Source: Streptomyces sp. NBC_00691 (GTDB taxonomy: Bacteria > Actinomycetota > Actinomycetes > Streptomycetales > Streptomycetaceae). Taken from it: a stretch of 64,000 nucleotides of DNA. The DNA lies in contig NZ_CP109007.1 in assembly GCF_036226665.1 (NCBI RefSeq), positions 7,688,001 through 7,752,000 of the forward strand, read 5' to 3'. The number at the start of each line of letters is the position of its first letter. The stretch's first letter is position 1. The notes below the pieces were generated by a model. It was not told the DNA's origin, ran no database searches, and saw only the letters and a list, made by a program, of their open reading frames with translations. Shown here piece by piece: positions 34,383-42,890 of this stretch. Both the position numbers and the translations under genes were made by a program.

Positions 34383-34557
34383 GGCCTGTCGTCAAACTCC
34401 CGTCGTCGCCCGGAGGGCGGCCCCGCGGCGTCTGGTGCGTGCTCTCGGTGTGCCGGGAGGAAGCCCTCGTACTGGACGTACTCGGGCTTTCGCCCGGTGC
34501 GGCGAGAGTGCGTGCCAGGCGTCGCGGGGCAGACGGGAGTTTGACGACAGGCCCTAG
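34379..34557. mobile_element. 179-bp near-perfect palindromic MITE-like element
   Basis: Outer arms 34379-34404 and 34532-34557 are exact 26-bp inverted repeats (ctagggcctgtcgtc...). The interior continues as an imperfect palindrome to a centre near 34468. There is no coding capacity. Shorter copies of the same end occur at 17661 and 32748, so it is dispersed. It separates the convergent TPR and DHA2 genes and would form a long hairpin in either transcript. Confidence 0.8.
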
Positions 34558-34661
34558 GCGCCCCGGCACAGTCCGGCAGGCCCCGCCCACCGTCCGGCAG
34601 GCGCCCCCGCACCGTCCCTCAGGCCCCCGCCCACCGTCCGGCGAGAGCGCCGCGCCCGCCC

Positions 34662-36209
34662 CTACAGCGCGGCGTCCGCCGGCGCCTCCGGGCCGTGGGC
34701 GTGGGTGTCCGCCTCAGGCCTCCGCCGCTCGGAGTCGCCCGCGGGGACGCGCACCATCGCGAGGACGAGCACCGAGGCAACCGCCCCGAGCGCCGCCGCC
34801 ACGACCAGGACCGCGTTCAGGCCGGAGGCGAACGCCTCCCGCACCAGGCCCGCCAGCTCGGCGCGTTCGCCCTCCGGCCGGCCGGCGACGATCGACCGGG
34901 CCTGCCCGCCGCTCAGCGCGACGGCCGCCCCGTGCGGGTCCGCGACACCGCCGTCGGCCCTGAGCACCCGCTCGATCCGCGACTGGAAGATCAGGCCGAA
35001 CACGGCGATCCCCAAGGCGAAGCCCAGCTGCCGGAAGGTGTTGACGGCACCGCCCACCATGCCCGCGCGCTCCGGCGGCACGGTGGCCAGGGCCGCCGCC
35101 GACAGACTCGGCGTCACGAGTCCGACGCCCAGCCCGGAGACCACCAGCCCCGCCACGAGGTCGCCGCCCGAGGACCCCGCGTCGAGCGTGGCCTGCATCC
35201 CCGAGCCCAGGGCGATCAGCGCCAGCCCGCCCCCGATGGTCGCCCTCGGGGGCCAGGGGCCGAAGCGGCCCGCCAGCGCGGACACGGCGAACGCGGAGGC
35301 ACACATCGGCAGGAGGTACAGACCCGCTTCGACGGGCTCGTACCCCAGGACGGACTGCATCCACAGGGACTCGTACAACAGGTAGGCGAACGCCGCGCCC
35401 TGCAGGAACAGGGCGCTGACCATGATGCCCGTGAACGACGGTCCGCGGAACAGCGACAGATCGAGCACGGGATGCTCGTGCCTCGTCTCGGCCACCACGA
35501 AGAGGGCGAGCGCGACGGCCGCCGTGGCGAACAGACCGAGGGTGAAGGGTGTCGTCCAGCCCTCGGAGTGGGCGCGGATCAGCCCGAACGTGAGGGCCCC
35601 GCTCGCCACCGTGAAGGTCACCGTGCCGAGCACGTCCGCACGCTGACGGCCCCGTCCCTCGGCCTCCCGCACCGACCGCAGCGTCAGTACGACGGCGGCC
35701 AGACAGACCGGCAGGTTCACGAAGAAGATCCATCGCCAGTCGAGGTACTGGGTGAGGAGTCCGCCGGCCATCGGTCCGGTCGCCGCGGCGACCGAGTTGG
35801 TGGCGCCCCACACGGCGAAGGCCACGCCCCGGTCCCGGCCGCCGTAGTGCGTGCCGAGCAGCGCGATCGTCGTACCGAACATCCCGGCGGCGCCCAGCCC
35901 CTGCACCGCCCGGGCACCGACCAGCACACCCGCGTCCGGCGCGACCGCGCAGACCACCGACGCCCCGGTGAAGACGATCAAGCCGGCCAGGTACACCTTC
36001 CGGCGGCCGATCCGGTCCGCGCGGGAACCGACACCGAGCAGCAGGGACGCCAGCGCCAGCGCGTAGGCGTCGACCACCCACTCCAGGTCGGAGAGCGTGG
36101 TGCCCAGGTCCGCCGCCATGGCGGGCAGCGCCACGGTCACGATCGTGACATCCAGGAGAAGCATGAACGTGCCCAGACAGATCGCGGCCAAGGGCCCCCA
36201 CTTACGCAT
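34662..36209 (-). CDS. DHA2-family MFS drug exporter (EmrB/QacA type)
   Basis: 515 residues with about 14 hydrophobic helices. It carries the motif-A region SRADRIGRRKVYLAG and the DHA2 start LLLDVTIVTVALPAMAADL followed by LEWVVDAYALALA. A proton-driven exporter of small toxic or antibiotic molecules is expected. The start has AAGGGG five bases upstream. It is divergent from the beta-helix gene (185 bp); no local regulator is seen. Confidence 0.93.
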   Translation of the reverse strand: MRKWGPLAAICLGTFMLLLDVTIVTVALPAMAADLGTTLSDLEWVVDAYALALASLLLGVGSRADRIGRRKVYLAGLIVFTGASVVCAVAPDAGVLVGARAVQGLGAAGMFGTTIALLGTHYGGRDRGVAFAVWGATNSVAAATGPMAGGLLTQYLDWRWIFFVNLPVCLAAVVLTLRSVREAEGRGRQRADVLGTVTFTVASGALTFGLIRAHSEGWTTPFTLGLFATAAVALALFVVAETRHEHPVLDLSLFRGPSFTGIMVSALFLQGAAFAYLLYESLWMQSVLGYEPVEAGLYLLPMCASAFAVSALAGRFGPWPPRATIGGGLALIALGSGMQATLDAGSSGGDLVAGLVVSGLGVGLVTPSLSAAALATVPPERAGMVGGAVNTFRQLGFALGIAVFGLIFQSRIERVLRADGGVADPHGAAVALSGGQARSIVAGRPEGERAELAGLVREAFASGLNAVLVVAAALGAVASVLVLAMVRVPAGDSERRRPEADTHAHGPEAPADAAL

Positions 36210-36394
36210 CCGAACCCCTTCGCCGCCCGCCGCACCGAAGAGGGCCCCCGGCGGCGCCCATGATCCACGCGCGAGCGGCGTTCTCCCTCAGGACCCGCCG
36301 CCACGCCCACAGCGTGGACCGCAGGGAGGTATGCCTAGGTCCGCCTGGAGGATCAGCGGTGGCGGGGCCGAAGGGCCGCTCATAGCTTCGCCGT

Positions 36395-37459
36395 ATGACC
36401 AAACGACAGCTCGCCTACCTGGCATGCACCGTGACCCTCGTGGTCTCGGGAATGGGGGCCGCCGCTCCGACGGCCGACCATCGGACGGTGCACCGGGTCA
36501 AGCCCGGCGGATCGATCCAGAAAGCGGTGGACGCGGCCAAGCCCGGGGACACGGTGATCCTCTCTCCCGGCACCTACCGTGAGAGCGTCCGCATCACGAC
36601 CTCGAACCTGACCCTGCGGGGCTCGACCGTCTTCCCCACCGTCCTCGAACCCGGCAGGGCCGCCGCGGAGGACACCTGCGCCACGGCCGGCCACGGCATC
36701 TGCGTGACCGGCGAGGACGGCAGTCCCGTCGAGGGCGTCACCGTGCGCTCGCTGACGCTCAAGGGCTTCACCAGGAACGGCCTGTGGGCCTCGCGGACCG
36801 ACCGGCTGAAGGTCCACCGGGTCACCGCCGAGAAGAACGGCAACTGGGGCATCGCCCTGGAGCGCTCTGTGCGCAGTGTGCTGACCCACAACGTCGCCCG
36901 GGACAACGCCGACGCCGGACTGTTCGTCTCCAACACCACCGACACCGAGGCGGGCGCCGTCGACACCAAGGGGACGGTGATCAGCCACAACCGCCTGTCG
37001 GGCAACCGGATCGGCGTCACCGTGCGGCGGCTGCGGAACCTGACCGTCGAGCGCAACGAGGCGACGGGCAACTGCGCCGCCGTGTTCGTGGTGGGCGACG
37101 AGTCCACGCCGCGTGCCGGGGCGATGAGCCTGCGCCGGAACGACATCCACGCCAACAACAAGAACTGCCCCAAGACCCCCCGCCTGCCCTTCCTGCAGGG
37201 CTCCGGGATCGTCCTCACCGGCGCCGAGGAGACGCTGGTGGCGGAGAACAGGATCGTGGACAACGTCGGCGCCTCGCCGCTGTCCGGCGGCATCGTGCTC
37301 TTCAAGAGCTTCGTGGGCGCCCTCAACGAGCGCAACGACATCCGCGACAACGTCGTGCTCCGCAACGGCTCGGCCGACCTCGCCAACCGTGACACCGGCA
37401 CGGGCAACACCTTCCGCGGCAACACCTGCGGGGTCTCGGAGCCCGCGGGCATGTGCTGA
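36395..37459 (+). CDS. Secreted right-handed parallel beta-helix protein
   Basis: 354 residues. A signal peptide (residues 1-24) precedes IQKAVDAAKPGDTVILSPGTYRE and successive short beta-helix turns (NLTLRG, VRSLTLKGFTRNGLWA, GIALERSVRSVLTHN, GVTVRRLRNLTVERN). Paired Cys residues could form disulfides. This fold hosts polysaccharide lyases and hydrolases, but no catalytic set is evident, so a carbohydrate-surface role is inference. It is followed 55 bp later by the O-methyltransferase gene on the same strand. Confidence 0.9.
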   Translation: MTKRQLAYLACTVTLVVSGMGAAAPTADHRTVHRVKPGGSIQKAVDAAKPGDTVILSPGTYRESVRITTSNLTLRGSTVFPTVLEPGRAAAEDTCATAGHGICVTGEDGSPVEGVTVRSLTLKGFTRNGLWASRTDRLKVHRVTAEKNGNWGIALERSVRSVLTHNVARDNADAGLFVSNTTDTEAGAVDTKGTVISHNRLSGNRIGVTVRRLRNLTVERNEATGNCAAVFVVGDESTPRAGAMSLRRNDIHANNKNCPKTPRLPFLQGSGIVLTGAEETLVAENRIVDNVGASPLSGGIVLFKSFVGALNERNDIRDNVVLRNGSADLANRDTGTGNTFRGNTCGVSEPAGMC

Positions 37460-37514
37460 CGCCCGTCCCGCTCCCCCCTCCACCCACGGCACCACAGCAC
37501 AGACAAGGCGACAG

Positions 37515-38564
37515 ATGACGACTGTTGATCCGGTTTCCCCCCCTGTCGATCAGACTCCGCCGCCGCCCATGCGGCTCAGGGAGCTCGTGTTCGGGGCGGC
37601 CTGCGCCGCCGCCGTACGCGCGGCCGTCCGCCTCGGAGTGGCGGACGCCCTGGACGACACGCCCATGACCGTCGAGGACCTGGCGGCCGCGGTGAAGGCG
37701 CAGCCGCGGACCCTGCGGCGACTGCTGCGCGCCCTGTCCAGCCAGGGCGTCTTCACGGAGCGCCCCGACGGCACGTTCGCCCACACGGCCATGTCCCGGC
37801 AGCTGCGCGAGGACGACCCGCACAGCCTGCGCTACATCGCCCTGTGGTGCACGGAGCCGTGGACCTGGGACGTCTGGCCCAAGCTCGACGAGGCGGTGCG
37901 CTCCGGCCGCAACGTCTTCGAGGACGTGTACGAGAAGGAGTTCTTCCCGTACCTCAACGAGGACGCACCCGAGTCCGCGTACGTGTTCAACCGGGCCATG
38001 ACGACATCCAGCCAGCAGTCCGCCCGAGACGTCGCCGATCTGCTCGACCTCCAGGGAGCCACCTCGGTCGCCGACATCGGAGGCGGACAGGGGCACGTCC
38101 TGGCGAGTCTGCTGGAGCGGCACCCCACCCTGAGCGGCACGCTGCTCGACCTGCCGGGCGTGGTGGGCAACGCCGATCCGCGCCTGCGGGACGGCGGCGC
38201 GCTGGCCTCACGGGTCCGTGTCGTGGCCGGCGACTGCCGCGAGGACATCCCCGTCCAGGCCGATGTCTACATCATCAAGAACATCCTGGAGTGGGACGAC
38301 GAGAGCACCCGCAGGGCGCTCGCCAACGTCCGCGCGGCGGCGCGCCCCGGCGCCCGGGTCGTCGTCATCGAGAACCTCGTCGACGACACCCCGTCGATGA
38401 AGTTCACGACGGCGATGGACCTCCTGCTGCTCCTCAACGTCGGCGGTGCGAAGCACACCCGGCAGAGCATGGTCGACCGGCTCACGGAGGCGGGGCTTCT
38501 CATCGGTGAGATCCGCCCGGTCAACGCGTACCTCCACGCCTTCGAGTGCACCGTGCCCGCCTGA
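37515..38564 (+). CDS. SAM-dependent O-methyltransferase next to spore-pigment cluster
   Basis: 349 residues from the ATG at 37515 (AAGG upstream). An N-terminal winged-helix dimerisation domain (AVRLGVADALDDTPMTVEDLAAAV, LRRLLRAL) precedes a Rossmann SAM domain with VADIGGGQGHVLASLLE (near residue 185) and DVYIIKNILEWDDE. This is the actinobacterial polyketide/phenazine O-methyltransferase type. It converges on the whiE-like operon, separated only by a bidirectional terminator, so it may methylate the pigment; that link is inference. Confidence 0.92.
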   Translation: MTTVDPVSPPVDQTPPPPMRLRELVFGAACAAAVRAAVRLGVADALDDTPMTVEDLAAAVKAQPRTLRRLLRALSSQGVFTERPDGTFAHTAMSRQLREDDPHSLRYIALWCTEPWTWDVWPKLDEAVRSGRNVFEDVYEKEFFPYLNEDAPESAYVFNRAMTTSSQQSARDVADLLDLQGATSVADIGGGQGHVLASLLERHPTLSGTLLDLPGVVGNADPRLRDGGALASRVRVVAGDCREDIPVQADVYIIKNILEWDDESTRRALANVRAAARPGARVVVIENLVDDTPSMKFTTAMDLLLLLNVGGAKHTRQSMVDRLTEAGLLIGEIRPVNAYLHAFECTVPA

Positions 38565-38582
38565 CCGGGACGCGGGAGGAGA

Positions 38583-38631
38583 ACCCGAGGCCGCCCGCTC
38601 CGCGTCGATCGCGGGGCGGGCGGCCTCGGGT
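38583..38631. terminator. Bidirectional hairpin terminator
   Basis: A 16-bp perfect stem (38583-38598 with 38616-38631) with a 17-base loop lies between the convergent O-methyltransferase gene and the last whiE-like gene. It ends in tttctc on the plus strand. Confidence 0.75.
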
Positions 38632-38658
38632 TTCTCCGTCGTGCCTGTGTCCGGGAGG

Positions 38659-38991
38659 TCAGGACCGTGCGTCCCGCTCCCAGCTGTAGAAGCACTGCGC
38701 CATGGCGTCCTTGGGGCTGCGCCACGTCTTCGGGTCGTACGCGCTGACGTACGCCGACAGCTTCTCGCTGGCGTCACGGAACTCCGGGTGTCCCGTCAGC
38801 TTCGCGATGGCCGGCGCCGGGTCCTGCTCCGACTCGATGAGATGCAGGTACACATCACCGAACTGGAAGAGCCGACGCCGGGTGACGCCGACCAGGTGCG
38901 GGAGTTCTCCGCGGTCGGAGGCGGCGAACACGTCGGCGATGTCCGGCGCCGAGTCGGGCGCCATGCGGGCGACGATCAGAGCGTGATGCAT
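38659..38991 (-). CDS. whiE-ORFVII: TcmI-family polyketide cyclase (whiE ORFVII-like)
   Basis: 110 residues, full length for the ferredoxin-like TcmI cyclases: MHHALIVARMAP, LPHLVGVTRRRLFQFGDVYLHLIE, HPEFRD, CFYSWER. It should guide late ring closure of the pigment polyketide. AAGGA lies six bases before the ATG. It is the last gene of the minus-strand cluster, 84 bp after the aromatase. Confidence 0.9.
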   Translation of the reverse strand: MHHALIVARMAPDSAPDIADVFAASDRGELPHLVGVTRRRLFQFGDVYLHLIESEQDPAPAIAKLTGHPEFRDASEKLSAYVSAYDPKTWRSPKDAMAQCFYSWERDARS

Positions 38992-39075
38992 CGAGCGTCC
39001 TTCCTGGATGCGAGGGGTGAGGGGTGAGCGGGGGTGGGGCGGGGCGGCCGCGCCGGCGTGCGCGGCCGAGTGAGG

Positions 39076-39555
39076 TCAGCCGGGCAGGACCGGGGCGCTC
39101 CGGCGGTCGCGGGCGACCTGCTCGATGCGGTCCTTGATGAGGGCCATCTGCGTCCGCGAGTTGCGGTTGATGTTGTCCGTCATCCAGTCGTCGTCGACCG
39201 GAGCCTCGGGCTTCATCGCGAAGTCCTGCACCCAGCGCATGTGGACACCCGCCGGCGTCTCCTCGTACTCCCACCGGATGTTCATGTGGTCGAACGGGCC
39301 GGTCTCCACACGACGGGCGCGGACGGTGCGTCCGGCACGGTCGACCGTGCGCTCCGACACCCAGCTCCAGACCTTCCCCGCATCGTCCGGGTGCATGGTC
39401 AGGCGGAAGGTGGTGGAGTCGCCCTCGCGGGAGAGCACCTCGAGGGAGGCGTACTCGCTGAAGAGGTTCGGCCAGTTCTCGATGTCGTTGGTGACGTCCC
39501 ACACGAGGTCGAGCGGGGCGTCGATGGTGACGCTGTTGTCGGTGTGTCCGGACAC
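39076..39555 (-). CDS. whiE-ORFVI: Aromatase/cyclase, SRPBCC fold (whiE ORFVI-like)
   Basis: 159 residues starting at a GTG one base after the ACP stop (GGGAG upstream). The SRPBCC sequence SVTIDAPLDLVWDVTNDIENWPNLFSEY and WVQDFAMKPEAPVDDDWMTDNINRN are characteristic of monodomain polyketide aromatases such as WhiE ORFVI/TcmN-type. It should fold and dehydrate the first ring of the nascent poly-beta-ketone on the ACP. Confidence 0.93.
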   Translation of the reverse strand: MSGHTDNSVTIDAPLDLVWDVTNDIENWPNLFSEYASLEVLSREGDSTTFRLTMHPDDAGKVWSWVSERTVDRAGRTVRARRVETGPFDHMNIRWEYEETPAGVHMRWVQDFAMKPEAPVDDDWMTDNINRNSRTQMALIKDRIEQVARDRRSAPVLPG

Positions 39556-39556
39556 G

Positions 39557-39817
39557 TCAGACTCCCGTCCGAAGCGCGCTGTTGACCAGGTCGAGGAACT
39601 CGGCCGGCGTCTTGCAGCGCTCGGCGTCCGTCGGCAGCGCCACGCCGTACCGGTTCTCCAGCTCGCCGACGATGCCCAGCAGGCCGAGCGAGTCGAGGCC
39701 GAGGGTGGTGAACGGCGCGTCGGGTGCCTTCTCCAGGTCCCTGGCGTCGACGGTGACACCGGCCGCCTGCTTCATCAGCGCGGCGAGTTCGTCGTGGGTC
39801 AGTGCGGTGATGATCAT
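39557..39817 (-). CDS. whiE-ORFV: Type II PKS acyl carrier protein (whiE ORFV-like)
   Basis: 86 residues with the phosphopantetheine attachment motif LGLDSLGLL (Ser43). AAGGAG lies seven bases before the ATG. It carries the growing polyketide between the KS/CLF pair and the cyclases. It is encoded 24 bp after the CLF gene. Confidence 0.95.
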   Translation of the reverse strand: MIITALTHDELAALMKQAAGVTVDARDLEKAPDAPFTTLGLDSLGLLGIVGELENRYGVALPTDAERCKTPAEFLDLVNSALRTGV

Positions 39818-39841
39818 GTGTGCTCTCCTTCCCGCCCGGTC

Positions 39842-41089
39842 CTACCGGGCGGAGTCGTCGCCGCGGCGCACGACCAGCGCCGCGTTGGATCCCATGAGTC
39901 CCCGGCTGAGGACGAGGGCCGTGTTCAGCTCGGCGGGGCGAGCACGGGACACCACCAGATCGAGGTCGTGGCAGATGTCGAACACGTTGGGGGTGGGGGG
40001 CACCACGCCGTGCTCCATCGCGAAGACCGCGGCGGCGGTGTCCAGGACGGGCGCCCCGCAGTAGGCGCGGCCGATGCCCGTCTTGGGCGCGGTCACGGGG
40101 ACGCGCGCGGCGTGCGCGCCGAGGGCGTCGGCGATCGCCAGCGCCTCGGCGCGGTCCGCCTCCGGCACACCGAGGGCGTCGGCGAAGACGACGTCGACCT
40201 CCTCGGGAGCGCAGTCGGCCTCTTCGAGGGCGACCCGGACGGCGCGGGCGAGGCCCTCCCGGGACTCCTCCCACCGGGAGGCGCCGGTGAACGTGGCGCC
40301 GTGTCCGGCCACCACGGCCCGGACGGCCGCTCCCCGGTCGCGGGCGCGGCGCTCGTCCTCCACGACGAGCATCGCGCCGCCCTCCGCCGGGACGAAGCCG
40401 CAGGCTCCGGCGGTGAAGGGCCGATAGGCGCGGTCCGGGTCCTCGACGGTGCTCAGCTCGGGATAGCCGAGCTGGCAGACCATCGAGTACGGGGCGAGGG
40501 GAGCCTCGGCCGCGCCGACGATCACCGCGCCCGTACCGCGGCGTACGGCACGGGCGGCGTGGGCGATGCCGTCCAGCCCGCCCGCCTCGTCGCTCGCGAC
40601 CACTCCGCACGGTCCCTTGAACCCGCTCCGGATGGAGATCTGTCCCGTGCTCGCCGCGTAGAACCAGGCGATGGACTGGTACGGGCCGACGAACTTGGAT
40701 CCCTGGCCCCAGAGCTTCTGGAGCTCGCGCTGGCCGAACTCGCCACCGCCGGAACCGGCCGCGGTGACCACACCGATCTCGAACGGCTCCGCCGGGTCCT
40801 CACGGGCGAGGCCGGCGTCGTCGAGGGCGAGCTGGGCCGCGGCCATGGCGTAGTGGCTGAACCGGTCGGTCTGGACGAGGAAGCGCTCCTCGATCAGGGC
40901 GGAGGCGTCGAAGCCCCGGACCTCGCCCGCGACCTTGAGGGGCATGTCCTGGCACCCCTCGCGGGTGATCCTGTCCAGGACGCCGAGCCCTTCCCGGACC
41001 GACTTCCAGTAGGCGTCGGCACGCAATCCGTTGGGCGCGATCACACCGACCCCGGTGACGACCGCCCGCCCTGGGCGCTCAGTGCTCAT
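39842..41089 (-). CDS. whiE-ORFIV: Ketosynthase beta subunit / chain length factor (whiE ORFIV-like)
   Basis: 415 residues, ketosynthase fold without the nucleophile Cys. The residue aligned with the KS Cys (PCGVVASDEAGGLDG) is Glu168, where many chain length factors, such as the actinorhodin one, have Gln. The ATG overlaps the KS stop by four bases (ATGA), giving equimolar subunits. With the KS it sets chain length. I do not know whether Glu here is normal for spore-pigment factors. Confidence 0.95.
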   Translation of the reverse strand: MSTERPGRAVVTGVGVIAPNGLRADAYWKSVREGLGVLDRITREGCQDMPLKVAGEVRGFDASALIEERFLVQTDRFSHYAMAAAQLALDDAGLAREDPAEPFEIGVVTAAGSGGGEFGQRELQKLWGQGSKFVGPYQSIAWFYAASTGQISIRSGFKGPCGVVASDEAGGLDGIAHAARAVRRGTGAVIVGAAEAPLAPYSMVCQLGYPELSTVEDPDRAYRPFTAGACGFVPAEGGAMLVVEDERRARDRGAAVRAVVAGHGATFTGASRWEESREGLARAVRVALEEADCAPEEVDVVFADALGVPEADRAEALAIADALGAHAARVPVTAPKTGIGRAYCGAPVLDTAAAVFAMEHGVVPPTPNVFDICHDLDLVVSRARPAELNTALVLSRGLMGSNAALVVRRGDDSAR

Positions 41090-42354
41090 CGTGTCCTCCC
41101 ACCCGGCCCCGTCAGGAGCACCGCGGACTGGAAGCCGCCGAAACCGCTGCCCACGGAGAGCACGTTCCTGAGCTTCCGGGAGCGGGCGGTGCGCGGCACG
41201 TAGTCCAGGTCGCACTCGGGGTCAGGTGTCTCGTAGTTCGCCGTCGGAGGTACCACCTGGTGCTTCAGCGCGAGGACGCACGCGGCCACCTCGATCGCGC
41301 CGATCGCGCCGAGCGAGTGCCCCACCATGGATTTGATGGAGCTCATCGGCGTCTCGTAGGCGTGTGCGCCCAGCGACCGCTTCACGGCGGCGGTCTCGTG
41401 CCGGTCGTTCTGCCGGGTGCCCGAGCCGTGCGCGTTGACGTAGTCGATCAGCGTGGGATCGAGCCGGGCCTGGTGGAGCGTGGAATCGATCGCCCGGGAC
41501 ATCTCCAGTCCCTCACCGGTCAGACCGGTCATGTGGTACGCGTTCCCGAAGGTGGCGTAGCCGCCGATCTCGCAGTAGATGTGCGCACCGCGGGCCCTGG
41601 CGTGTTCGTACTCCTCCAGGACGAGGACGGCCGCGCCTTCGCCCATGACGAAACCGTTCCGGTTGTTGTCGAAGGGCCGGGAGGCGTGCTCCGGGTCGTC
41701 GTTGTCGGGCGACGTGGCCTTGATGGCATCGAAGCAGGCCATGGTGATCGGGGAGATCGGGGAGTCCGACGCCCCGGCGATGCAGACGTCCGCCCGGCCC
41801 TCCTCGATGGTGTGGAAGGCGTAGCCGACGGCGTCGAGGCCGGAGGTGCAGCCCGTGGAGACGGTCTGCACCGGGCCGCGGGCGCCGAACTGTTCGGCCA
41901 CGACCGAGGCGAGGGTGCTCGGCGAGAACGCCATGTGCAGCTTGGGGTCGGCCGCCCGGTGGTCCACGTCCCACCGCTGCCCGCCCGCGCTGACCAGGAC
42001 GTAGTCGCTTTCGAGCCGGGTGGTGCCGCCGACGGCGCTGCCCAGGGACACGGCGACGCGCCAGGGGTCCTCGGCGCCGGTGTCGAGTCCGGAGTCGCGA
42101 ACGGCCTCGCCGGCGGCGACGACGGCGAACTGGATGTAACGGTCGGCGTGCCGGCTCAGCTCAGGGTCCAGGCCGTGTTCCGCCGGGTCGAAGTCGCACT
42201 CGGCGGCTATGCGTGAGCGCAGCCCGACCGGGTCGAACAGGGTGATGCCGCGGGTCGCGGTACGGCCGGCGGCGAGGAGGTCCCAGAACGCCTTCGCTCC
42301 GGTGCCGCCCGGAGCGACCACACCGATACCGGTGACGGCCACTCGCCGGGTCAC
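41086..42354 (-). CDS. whiE-ORFIII: Type II PKS ketosynthase alpha subunit (whiE ORFIII-like)
   Basis: 422 residues. The active site has Cys169 in VSTGCTSGLDA and the catalytic His motifs NAHGSGTRQND and SMVGHSLGA. The GTG start overlaps the cupin stop by four bases (GTGA). It performs decarboxylative condensation of malonyl units on the ACP together with the CLF. Length and motifs are complete. Confidence 0.96.
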   Translation of the reverse strand: MTRRVAVTGIGVVAPGGTGAKAFWDLLAAGRTATRGITLFDPVGLRSRIAAECDFDPAEHGLDPELSRHADRYIQFAVVAAGEAVRDSGLDTGAEDPWRVAVSLGSAVGGTTRLESDYVLVSAGGQRWDVDHRAADPKLHMAFSPSTLASVVAEQFGARGPVQTVSTGCTSGLDAVGYAFHTIEEGRADVCIAGASDSPISPITMACFDAIKATSPDNDDPEHASRPFDNNRNGFVMGEGAAVLVLEEYEHARARGAHIYCEIGGYATFGNAYHMTGLTGEGLEMSRAIDSTLHQARLDPTLIDYVNAHGSGTRQNDRHETAAVKRSLGAHAYETPMSSIKSMVGHSLGAIGAIEVAACVLALKHQVVPPTANYETPDPECDLDYVPRTARSRKLRNVLSVGSGFGGFQSAVLLTGPGGRTR

Positions 42355-42821
42355 TCGATGGCCCCGCTTCGCTCGGACACCAGTCCCGGGTCGCCCACGG
42401 TCAGGTGCGGGCCCGCGGCCGCGAGCTGCGCCTCGTCGGTGACCTCCGTGTCGACGTGACCCAGGCTCGGACGCGGTGCGAGCGGACCCAGGTGGAAGAC
42501 CATGCGGGCCTCCACGTCGCCGACGTTGCGGAAGCGGTGCCGCACGTCGATGGGGATCAGCAGCCCGTGGTCGGGCTGGAGCGCGTACGTCTCCCCGTCC
42601 AGATCGACTTCGAGCGCGCCCGAGACGACGTACACGAACTCCTCGGAGTACGGGTGGTAGTGCTCACCGATGCGCTCGCCGGGTTGGACGATGGCCAGGC
42701 CCATGAAGCCGCTGGTGGAACCCACGGTGGCCGGCGTGAGCATGGCCCGCAGGTCACCTCCGCGCCTGCGGTTGGGTTCCGTCTCGCTCAGGGTGATGAT
42801 GCGAGGGTGCTGCTTGAGCAT
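42351..42821 (-). CDS. whiE-ORFII: Cupin-domain protein (whiE ORFII-like)
   Basis: 156 residues. Cupin motifs GEHYHPYSEEFVYVVSG and IPIDVRHRFRNVGD supply the His/Glu metal ligands. GGAGGT lies eight bases before the ATG. Its place between ORFI and the KS matches known spore-pigment clusters. The enzymatic role is not established; metal-dependent cyclisation or oxidation is plausible. Confidence 0.93.
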   Translation of the reverse strand: MLKQHPRIITLSETEPNRRRGGDLRAMLTPATVGSTSGFMGLAIVQPGERIGEHYHPYSEEFVYVVSGALEVDLDGETYALQPDHGLLIPIDVRHRFRNVGDVEARMVFHLGPLAPRPSLGHVDTEVTDEAQLAAAGPHLTVGDPGLVSERSGAIE

Positions 42822-42890
42822 GGTTGTTACCTCCGAGTGTGGCAGTGACGTGCGGGGGAGGGGCCGCGGCCCGGAGGCCGCGGCCGAACG

